Source: Triangularia verruculosa
Taxonomy: Eukaryota > Ascomycota > Sordariomycetes > Sordariales > Podosporaceae
Direction: 5' to 3'
DNA: 64,000 bases
Assembly (NCBI GenBank): GCA_033296885.1
Contig: MU863923.1
Span: 180,791-244,790 of the forward strand
Shown: piece after piece, positions 49,604 through 59,020 of the stretch
How the letters are laid out: the number at the start of each line of letters is the position of its first letter
Numbering within the stretch: the first letter of the stretch is position 1
Notes under the pieces: model-generated
The model's input: the letters and a program-made list of their open reading frames with translations, nothing else
Databases searched by the model: none
What the model was told of the DNA's origin: nothing
Position numbers and translations under genes: made by a program

Positions 49604-51934
49604 ATGGCCGCATCCCGGTACAACTCTAACGACCTGCGGCGGCAGGTCGGCTCGCCACGATCAAAGGGACGAGGTGGGTTGATTACGGCAAAACATTGAA
49701 CGCGTCAATATACCGTACGGTTCAACTGACAACGATGCCTCAAAAGATACCAAGGACACCCTCTGCCGCAACATTGTGATATACGGGCATTGCCGATACA
49801 TGGACACGACCTGTAACTTCAACCACGACCAAAACAAGCCAGGTTCTGGAACATCAGATTTGTAAGTTTTGGACCAGTGACGGACGTGGCATTGCTCAAG
49901 TCTGGACCTGGAAGAAATGCAGCAGATTAGGTTCAGGTGGCTGTTAGACTGCTTCGGCAACGCTTTGATTGTCCCGCATTATCTCTGACCATTGCGCAGT
50001 CTTTCCAAGAAATCGTTTAATGCCGATTCCCCATCATTCACACCCTCTAGCCAGCATCCAGCACAAGCTAAAAAGACCACCCTTTCTTCCCAGGCAGCAA
50101 ATGCTGCACCCTTCACCCCTCGCGGTGTCTCTGGTCAGTGTGGCTTCTACAGGTCTTTTCTTTTGTTATCGTTAAGTCTGACGGTCTTGTTATAGCAAAT
50201 GCACAGCAAAGTGCCGATTTGACCATGTTCAACCCAGCTGGTGTGCGGGAATTCACTCCTTCGACCAGCACACAGAACTATGAACTAGGAAACAATGTAG
50301 GCTCAGAATGGTGCTCAGTCTATGCTTGGTGTTCTCGACTGACGGAGAGGTAGAACATCCCGAACGGAGCTACCCAGGACAATGGCGTATACAGTGACCC
50401 ATTTGCCATGAACTCAATGGGTCCGGCCCTTCCGAACAATACCCCTTTTAACCCTTATGCAGGCGACCATGGCGCAGTTTCAGGCGCTGGGGCTGGGTTT
50501 TACCCCCCAGGGGGCGCGTATGCACCTGTGCCCATGCAACAGCCAAACTATCATCTCTACCAGCCGTATGATGCCTATCGAGGAGAGTTGCAACCTTGGC
50601 AGCGTTCCACATATGACTATTTTATCCCGGCTGCCATGAGGGAAGAGATACAGAAGAAAATGTTTGCTACGCAGCAGACTATGCCGGGTGTGTTCTTCTA
50701 GTTGCGTCAGTTTGCAGTACAAAAGCTAAATTCTAGAGCAGGTCTGCCGAAACTCGATAACTACCATTCCCTCTTCTCACTAGACACAAGCCACAGGAAG
50801 AACACGGCCTCCTTTGGTTACCATAGTTGGGTTTACAAAGCTCAAAAAGTGACGACCGGACTTCATTACGTCCTGAGACGTCTAGAAGGCTATCGCCTGT
50901 CGAGCGATCAATCAGTTATGAGCGTGATGAGGGACTGGAAAAATGTCAGACATGAAAACATTGTGTCGTTTCATGAAACATTTACCAGCCAAAATTTCGG
51001 CGACAGCTCACTCATTTTTGTCTACGATTGGCACCCCCTTGCCAAGACGTTGGCCGAACAACATTTTGCCTCGCCCCTGGGAAACAACCGCCAAAGATAC
51101 CCTACTGTGCCAGAAGGTCTGCTCTGGAGCTACATTTGTCAAATCGCCAGCGCTCTCCATCACCTACATACCAAAAATCTTGCCGCGCGGTGTCTGGATC
51201 TCAGCAAAATCCTGGTGACCGAGAAGAGCCGCATTCGACTAGGGTCCTGTGCCATCTTGGATGTGGTACAATATGACCACAACCGCCCAATACAGGAGCT
51301 ACAAGCGGAGGATCTCATCAAGTTTGGTAAAGTCATTCTTTGTCTAGCCACGGGAACGCCTGCAAATATGTTGCAGCCCAGCAATATGAAACCGGCCCTC
51401 GACTCGCTTGCTACCAAATACTCACGGTCTCTGAGGGATGGACTGCATTTTCTCCTGACCCCGATGACGCCCAATGGCCAGCAACAGACTATTGGCCACT
51501 TTCTTACCATGATTTCTCCGCAACTTGCTCAGCAGGCGGGCAACACGCTCCGCGAGAATGACGAGCAGCAATATTGGCTAGCCCGAGAGATTGAAAACGG
51601 CAGGATCGCGCGCAACGTCATGAAACTGGCAGCTATACTAGAGCGCGGTGACCTAGGAAACCAATCAAACTGGTCTGAGACAGGGGATCGCTACCAGCTG
51701 AAGCTCTTCCGCGACTATGTTTTCCACCGCGTGGATGCCGGCGGCAAGCCTGACCTCGGCCTTGGACATATGTTGAGTTGCATGAGCAAACTCGACGCTG
51801 GCGTGGAGGAACAGATCATGTTGACCAGCCGCGACCAGGAGACTATCTTTGTCATAACGTACCGAGAACTCCGGGCCATGTTTGAGCGCGCGTTTAATGA
51901 GCTCGTCAAGTTCAGCAAGACGCCGGGTCTTTAG
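49604..51934 (+). CDS. pan3: PAN2-PAN3 deadenylase subunit PAN3
   Basis: Six exons give 648 residues: 49604-49673, 49747-49861, 50000-50133, 50196-50296, 50354-50687 and 50742-51934. PAN3 is the regulatory subunit that brings the PAN2 nuclease to Pab1-bound poly(A) tails in the cytoplasm. A CCCH zinc finger lies at Cys30, Cys39, Cys46 and His50 (CX8CX6CX3H). A PAM2-like Pab1-binding motif is present in DLTMFNPAGVREFTP. The pseudokinase begins after QQTMPGLPKLDNYHSLF, with GYHSWVYKAQ in place of a normal Gly-rich loop and FVYDWHPLAKTLAEQHF in the hinge. The C-terminal coiled coil and knob end in RAMFERAFNELVKF. Each intron contains a stop or breaks the frame, so all five are required. The fifth (50688-50741, 54 nt) is short and removes an in-frame TAG. 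Length fits fungal PAN3. Confidence 0.96.
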
Positions 51935-52851
51935 GTTACAGGACAGGTTTCGGTGAAGACCGCATGAAGCCTGAAATGGGGATGAGGGGATAGCCCCAAG
52001 GATGAAGGACCAGAGATGAAAAGTCGAACGACGAAATATCTCAGTTGATGAGGGTCACTTTTGCATATCAGAAAAAGGGAGGACCATTGGCAGACGGGAT
52101 CATGATTCCGATGCTGGAAGACGAAATCACCATCTTGGGTGCAAGAGAAGTAACTCAGCTGGGCAACTGGAAAGGATATCACAGGAGCCATGGATGCAGT
52201 CAAGGGAAGGACGAAACAAAGCACGCCCTATCCTTTCTTACATGCGTTGCCGACGCCTCCGACGGATTAGAAGTTGGACAGGAAGCCGATGTGATGGGTG
52301 TAGTTTGACTGTGTTAATGTGCGAAGCTTGGTGGCATGGGCAGCATGGACGAACGGGGAAAAGATGGACTCTGGCGACGGAAGGGAAGCGAAAGAGAAGG
52401 AAAGGGATGGGAAAGAAGCCGATACATATGTGGCAATAGCGAGGTAGTAGCGCTCATTTTCTTATGATTGTAGAAACAAAATTGAAAAGTTTACATTTAA
52501 TTCTTGTCGCTTACTTACTGGCTGGCTTTACGAGGCTGGAGGCTGTGGTGGTTAGATCGCGCAAGTATACTCCTGGTAACGGTCATGGTATTCATGTAAC
52601 CCACTGGGGCAAGTTTAACAACAGCGGGATAATTTCAACATCAAGTCGGTGGGCCATTCCCTGTGCATTTTCCCTCCATCCGTTTCCCGCTCAAGAGCGC
52701 TATGGGTATCAAATCTTCCCATATTGCCTTCGGCATTAAAGCTGCAATTAAATCTGCGTTTGGCCATGGCCCCTAAACCAAACCCGCACTGAATCTGTTG
52801 GCTACGTCAGTTTTAGAAGGTGCTTTTCTTCCCTCTTTTTCATCATGATGC
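51935..52851. other. Convergent 3' flanks of PAN3 and LSM7
   Basis: No gene is supported in these 917 bases. The short open frames at 52045-52439 and 52464-52739 show no motif. Confidence 0.5.
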
Positions 52852-53496
52852 TCAATCCTCCATTCCCTCCTGCTGCAAGAATGGATTGGCTATCACCTCG
52901 CTCCCGTCCACGGGGGAGATGACCACCAACAGCGTCCCACGGACTACCACCAGACCGAGGGAGCGGGTAGTCTCATTGCCTTCGTCGTCTATTTTTTTTT
53001 TTTTTGGTTTCACTGTTAGCAATCACCCCCCTTTTTCTTTTTCCCACCATGAGCCAATCACAACCATCTTCCAGGAAAGGAAAAACATACCTCTAACCGC
53101 CTCCTGAACCTCATCCAAGACCAAGTTCATCAGCGCGTCATACCCCTTCAATGTGCCCGTCACTAACCCAACTTTCGTCAGCATATTATTCCCCAACCAC
53201 TAGCCTTATTTTCCCTTTCGAAGCGGGGGTTGCAAAAAAGTACACATACCCTCCCGTCCGCCATTAAACTTGACTGTAATCCTCTTGTCCATGTACTTTT
53301 TCAAATCGAGAATATTCTCCTTCTTGGGACGCTCGGCCTGCTGTTCACCAGATTGCTGTCCCCCTTGCTGTGCACCGCCTCCGTATTGTCCTCCCCCGCG
53401 GCCACCACCGCCCCTACCGCCGCCGCGGTGGGGACCTCCTCTGCCTCCTCCTCCTCCTCCTCGACCGCCGCGGGATTGGTAGGGTCTATCGCTCAT
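52852..53496 (-). CDS. lsm7: U6 snRNA / mRNA-decay Sm-like protein LSM7
   Basis: Exons 53496-53250, 53162-53091 and 52988-52852 give 151 residues. LSM7 is part of the Lsm1-7 ring (mRNA decapping) and of the Lsm2-8 ring (U6 snRNA). The C-terminal 95 residues form the Sm fold: ILDLKKYMDKRITVKFNGGR, then VTGTLKGYDALMNLVLDEVQEAV (Sm1), then LGLVVVRGTLLVVISPVDG (Sm2). The first 55 residues are an RGG-rich tail (SRGGRGGGGGGRGGPHRGG and following) and a QQGGQQSGEQQ stretch. The tail makes the protein longer than the roughly 110-residue yeast and animal forms. Introns are 87 and 102 nt; the second has a run of A/T just before its acceptor. It converges on PAN3. Confidence 0.95.
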
Positions 53497-54354
53497 CTTT
53501 TTCCCCTGTTGTGGTGGCTCTATTATTCCTTGTGTTGCTGTGATTCGAAAAACGATCGGGGGGGGGGGGGGGGGTTTAGGTATCGCGGGTGGGAAACGTA
53601 GGTCGTTACTTTGTCGTGATTGGACTTGTTTGGGGGGAATAATATCGAAACGGTTGGTGGGGCAGAGTGGTGATGCTGAAGCTCGCGCAAGACAGCTCCG
53701 GCTGGCAACCCCAACCCCCAAAAAGAGAAAGACCGTTAAAAGTGGAGCCTTTCTTGCTTGCTTCTAACCCCGCGGTTCCGCGGCAGGGTGGTGTTGTGGG
53801 CCTTCCTTCCCGCCTGTGGCTACCTAGTGACCGTGCCAAGCTTTTGGGACCAGCAACAAAGCTGCAGAGTTCACGGGACAGGGATTGGACGTTTCATGGC
53901 TTGGTAAAATATGATGTGGTCAAAGCTTCTCTTTTACTTTGACGACCTCGTCGAGGTAAAAAGGCATCGTGTTCAACATTACCGACGAGAACAAATGATG
54001 TTGGAAATCAGAATCATGGGTACAACTGGGACACACAAGAATTAGTGCTCGAGCTGTCAGTATAGTACTCCCCCGCCCCTTTCACCTTTGATACCCCAAT
54101 TCAGTTCCCTCTGGGTTGGGAGAACACTTGATCAACAGAGACTGTTCACATGTGCAGGCGTATATTTGGCAGTCATCGCACCTTCAAGAACCTATAAACC
54201 AAAAGTCAAACCGCTTAAATAAGATGTTTTAGTACTGCTCAGTATCAGAAACTACCTGACAGCAAAACAAGCAAATCGCTGAATCAGCCCACCAAAATTC
54301 TGGCCAACCGAAAATCACAAATTAGACATCGTCTCATCAACGCTGTTGAACTTG
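53497..54354. promoter_or_regulatory. LSM7 promoter and 3' flank of the next minus-strand gene
   Basis: The 860 bp before the LSM7 start contain a run of 17 G (53558-53574) in the presumed leader. No coding frame is supported. Confidence 0.45.
53558..53574 (+). repeat. G17 homopolymer
   Basis: Seventeen consecutive G on the plus strand, about 60 bases upstream of the LSM7 start codon (LSM7 is on the minus strand, so the leader transcript would carry C17). Confidence 0.9.
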
Positions 54355-55088
54355 TCACTCCACAACCCCCTCGCCCTCCTCGTCTGCCTTCTGCTTCCCC
54401 TTCGAAGCCGATCCTTGAGAACTAAAGCCTGTGTCAGTGACAATCACGGTCGCCGATAGTCGGAGTATTCCCCCTACCTTTCACCCGGCGGATACCCAGT
54501 CAAGGGACCAACGGGACGTTGAACTGCTGTGGATGAACTGCCCGCAGTGGTGCTGGTGGACTGGGGTACAGGAGGAACCGGCCGAGCAAATCCAGGCCTA
54601 GGAGTTGGCGGGGATCCCTGGCTTGTTCCTTCTCCCCTGTCGACATCAGAAGCTTGCATTCCTCTTGCTTCGGCCTCGCCTGGAGCTAGGTACTCTCCCT
54701 TCGCTTTCCCCTTCCCCTTGCCGACGTATTCTTCATCCTCCATGACTTCACTTATGTTCTCACCTCCCCCGCCACTGCTACCCTCACTCTTCTGCTTCCC
54801 CGTGTCCTTCCTCTTCCTCTTCTTGATAGGAGGCCCCGCATAGTCTGGATAGGTATGGATTGGCCGGACTCTGAAGCGCTCCAAGAAACTCGTGTTGCCA
54901 AAGTATTTGAACCCGGTGCCCGTCAAAGGAATTCGTTCTTCCACACGAGGCGGTAGCCGAAAAAACACGCGAGGCGGCGGTCGGGGATACGGATCTTCGC
55001 GTGGGGGTTCTAACGGGGCCCGAGTGATCACGTCAGGATCGCCGGCCGCTAGTCGTCGGGCATCCCGTGCGTCAGCCTCCCGCATCAT
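54355..55088 (-). CDS. Low-complexity protein, or C-terminal part of the upstream frame
   Basis: Exons 55088-54478 and 54421-54355 give 225 residues if translation starts at MMREADARDARRL. The intron is supported by frame: GYPPGE joins SSQGSASKGKQKADEE. The first 75 residues are the most conserved-looking part (FKYFGNTSFLERFRVRPIHT). A basic patch IKKRKRKDTGKQK, probably a nuclear signal, follows, then Gly/Ser/Pro-rich sequence. I do not recognise the family. The frame is the same as that of the neighbour ending at 55101, with one TAG and four sense codons (Cys, Leu, Arg, Lys) between them. It may therefore be the C-terminal part of one protein cut by a stop codon, rather than a gene of its own. 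Confidence 0.6.
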
Positions 55089-55100
55089 CTTTCGGAGACA

Positions 55101-56634
55101 CTAGTCCGAGGGCCCTGCCGTGGCCGTATTGTCGTCTCGGAGCCCTGCCCGACAGCGTCGGAGAACAGGCTGCGGGGGGGCGATGCCAGATCTGCCGGAT
55201 GTGAAGGTGGTCATCTCGTAACTCTCGGGAGCTTTAACTTGTTTTGCTGCAGGCGCGGTTTGTTTTCCTGCGGGCCCGGCCTGGTGCTGCTTCGGCGTGT
55301 CCTGATCTGCTGTCGGCGTGTCCTGATCTGCTGTCGGCGTAGTCTTCTTTCCTCCAGGTGTGGGTTGGTCTTTTCTAGAACCTGTTGCCTGACCATGCGT
55401 GGCAGTCACAAGTTTCTTTGCCTTCGCGGTAACATGTTTCATCCCCTTCCAGAAGCTCTTCCGTCCCCCATCATCACCTTCTCTAGCACCTCCGCGAAGA
55501 CGTGCAGCGATTGACTCGTCACCGCCACCGCCACCACTACCGGCATCGGCGTTCTCAGCGTCCCGCGATGGCAGGCCACCCGGCGTTACTGGATGAGACC
55601 TTAGAGCTTGACCAAGAATTGGGTGAGAAGGAGGGCGTCGAGGACTTCGAATAGGTATAGGTGGTCCCCCTGATGAATGGCTCACGGCGATGCTGTTAAG
55701 GGACTCAGACCGCCCGCGTCGCGTTGGGGGCCTCCCAGTATTTTCAGTTGTTGCAGTCGTCCGAGTTGTCCCCGTCGCGCCAGTAGTTCCAGCCGTTGTC
55801 GTTGCGGTCTTCGCAGCTGTCTCAGTCTTTCCAGTCTTTCCAGTCTTTGCAGTCTTATCATCGCCATCAGGATCATTAGGGACGCGGATTGGCTGTCGTG
55901 TAAAAAACGCCTTCACCTTTTTACCTCCCCTCTTCATTTTTTCCCACGCCCTTCTCCGCCGCCCATCGTCACCACCGAGGAGGCCACCGCGAAGCACTCC
56001 TACGAACTCCTCTTCATCATTGTTGCTTTGTTGCAGCCCTTCAGGAGATGGTGAGGAGCCCGTCGGACACAGTGACATGCCTGTTGATTTCGGATGCCAA
56101 GTACCACCTTCAGCTTTCTCGAGTGGGTTTGGTTGGCCCTTTGGGTAAGCAAACCTCGGGTGTCCAGAGGTGTTGAGTTTGTTGACCTGAGGTTTTCCCA
56201 CGATGTGCCTGGCTCCGCTTTGTCTCAGGTCTGCATCGTCAGGATAGCGATATAGCGAACTCAGGTTGTCGTCCTCATCGTGCTCAATACCCTTGGGACT
56301 CTATCCCGATTTAGGTGTAGTTCCCGCTGGGTCACAATCGTTCAGCAAGCTATGGAAAGTCAGGAATATAAATGGCGTAAGAGGGGACAGAGCGAGCTCA
56401 CACCCTTGGGTCGAGGCTGGGGACTTCTCCTCGATCCTCAACTCGCCACTGCAAGGGATGAAGTTGGGTATCTGGCCAATGTTCATGCCATCTTTGTGCC
56501 AACAGGTCCGTCAGGGGCGCAAGGGCGCCCAGTCCTTCAGCCATATCACCGGGGGTCGTGCTTTTCCGACATAAGCCGTTGGTCTTGGGCCAGAAACTGA
56601 TGTTGGGAAGGTTTTCCCGCGCTTTCGTCATCAT
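55101..56634 (-). CDS. Unrecognised basic, repeat-bearing low-complexity protein
   Basis: Exons 56634-56404 and 56300-55101 give 476 residues, from MMTKARENLPNISFWPKTNG to a TAG at 55101. The 103-nt intron begins GTGTGAGC and ends in CGGGATAG; without it a TAG interrupts. Two similar units of about 35 residues occur: LRGGLLGGDDGRRRRAWEKM followed by KRGGKKVKAFFTR, and LRGGAREGDDGGRKSFWKGM followed by KHVTAKAKKLVT. Between them is a Thr/Ala/Gly/Lys-rich tract (TAKTGKTGKTETAAKTATTT) made of near-repeats. Later a seven-residue near-repeat (TPTADQD) occurs twice. The second half is rich in Pro, Ser and Gly. No enzyme motif is visible. The units end in basic amphipathic helices. Function unknown; start chosen as the first ATG after stops, in the context GCCGCCATGATG. 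Confidence 0.68.
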
Positions 56635-59020
56635 GGCGGCAAGTGTGGAAAAAGTAAAGGAGATAGAGAAGTGGAAAATGATAAAGATCGATGCTGGAGG
56701 CCAGTAATCCCGCCAATAGAGAAGGGCGTACCTGGTAAGCTCTGTTCAGTGTCTAACGAGTGGCTACTCTGACGATTGGGTGGTGATGCTCATGAATAGA
56801 AAACATTCCGAAGTGCCCAATGGAGCCACCGTCAGCTCCGAAGTCAATGCCTTTGACAGTCAAGAGCGACTGTTCCTGGCTGATCTAAAAATGCAGGCTC
56901 GCTGCTGTTTTGGACAGGTTGGCACTGCCTAGATAACTTACGCCAAATCAAGCAGTCTCAGAGTAACGGCAGGTACGCCAGAAGAGCACTTGAGGCAGAG
57001 GTTGATTCCCTCAACGGGCATCATCAAGTTGAATAGGCCTCAGAAAAGCTAGACAGACTATCGGTGATAGGTAGCTGGTGACTGATGGAAGCTGGTCAGA
57101 AGGCGATAAAAAGTCACAGTAGTCAGTTTATGGGCAAAATGGGCGATGTTGATGGGTGTTTGACAGTGTCGACTAGTTTGTCCGAGGTGTGCCCTTCATT
57201 GGAGATATCTGGTCTCATGTCGAGATCTTGGTCAGCCTGGAATGTTAGTGGCACTGTTGAGGGGCAATGACTGAAAGTGTAGCATTCGTCCAAAGTGGCA
57301 ACGGTCTCTGGCAAGACTCACGAGGTGGGTTTTGTGATACGTCTCTTGACTGTACATGCTGCTGATACTGGTCGGAAACATAGAGTTGGTAAAGAAGGTG
57401 TGTCTGCCCCTTCTGCCGATCCAAAGCCTGGTCAAGCGGAAGTGACCGCATATAGGGTTTGGAGTGTCATGGTCCCCAGAGAAATTCCTGCCGCTCAAAC
57501 CCCTCTTGGGTCTCGTCAGACACCGAGGTGATTAACCACTGGATTCAACCTCTTACACACAGGAGGAGAGTTTGTAAGATTAAGATGCCGATGCCGACAT
57601 CACCAATTTGACATTTTTTTTCGCTGTTGACAGCATCAAGCCGCAAAAAGCAATAACCATGCTCCGTCTCCATTTCTACGATTGGTGATGATAGGCAAAG
57701 GCTAGGTCTGAGCACACTGCATAATATGCCTCGTGATAGAGACGTTTTTATTTCCGTGCCATTCCAGATGCCCCTCGATCTCCAACGAAGGAGACAGTCC
57801 ATCGGCCGATGACCTGCCCTGTCCATTCACACCAAGTAAATAGACCGTCTATTTTCTGTCTCGCCGTCCCCAAGAAGCTGGCTGGCCGCTCCATCAGCCC
57901 AGGAGGGCTAATAGGCTCGACGCTAGGTTTTCCACGACGCACGATGCACCGTCTCGGGTGGTACCAGGACGAAGTCAAGAACAGAAACCTGGGATGTTTG
58001 CAGACAGCTCGGTACCTAAGCTAGACCAAGTACGCAGCAAGCAGACAGTGCAGCCCTAACCAGGCGCCAGGGATATCACGAGGAGGCAACGGCGGAAGAG
58101 ATTAATCTTGACCTTTGACCTCGTTGTGCTTACATCCAGGAGTCCTTGAGATGGAGAAGCTACTTTTGGGAGACTTTGGCTCTCGAAGGTCTGGTTAGAT
58201 AGATGCCAGATATCTGGTATCTCACAGCCAAGGTGTAAGGTGAGATGGGCGTCGGTAGTCTTGGGACGAATAGGGATAGGGCAAGGGGAGAGACAAGGCA
58301 TGGGAGTAAGGGTACCTGAAGGTCTCGACCTAGGGTACGGGACGTGAGGTAGGCCGGCCGGAGGTGGTGGTCCATCCACACACAGTCCACTCAACAGACC
58401 CCCCTCCAGCCTCTCCCTTAAATACCTTATGATTCCCGCCCCCGGCGACCAATCCAAGACCGTCTTCTTCCCTTTCTTTTCCTCCACAACGCAACAACAC
58501 TCAACCGCGCTTCTTCTCCGCGAACCACCCCTACCCCTGGATTGTCCAAAGCCTCGCTTTTTTATTTTTGAAGCTTCTGCGCACCCACACTTCCTTTCTA
58601 GATTGTTACAACTCTTTACACTCACCTCGACGCGTCACTTTTTACCACTGGCGTTTTTTGGGCTTGGCCCTCTGCCGACTTCCAAGTTCTGCAACAGCCT
58701 AGAGGACTTTGCCCCCGGATTTCCGTCGTGCAACCCCCCTGAAGGACGGTCTTTGAAGAGCCCCTCGCGTGTGTCCCTCTCTGTTTTCGGCTGCATTGCT
58801 CGGATTGGATCTTGCATCCACGCCGCGTCTGGACTTCCATTGCGTGGGCCCCCTTCAGCTCAGGCCGCCTCGCCGAGACGCTGACTCGCCTACATTGCAT
58901 TTGCACGTCTTGCACACGCGTTTGCAACTTGCATCCGGAGTTTCTCACCACTCCAACAACGTTGCAACCGCCGTCTCGCCAGCATTTTTGTCGCGTCCAC
59001 GGGCGAGTTGCAACCCCCCA
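56635..59020. promoter_or_regulatory. 2.4-kb divergent region and ASH1 leader
   Basis: This separates the minus-strand low-complexity gene from ASH1. Small frames at 57085-57531 and 57545-58024 show no motif. From about 58430 to 59020 the plus strand is pyrimidine-rich (CT/CAC stretches), which fits a long 5' UTR for ASH1. An open plus-strand frame (58769 onward) runs into the ASH1 frame but has no ATG before 59021. Confidence 0.5.
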
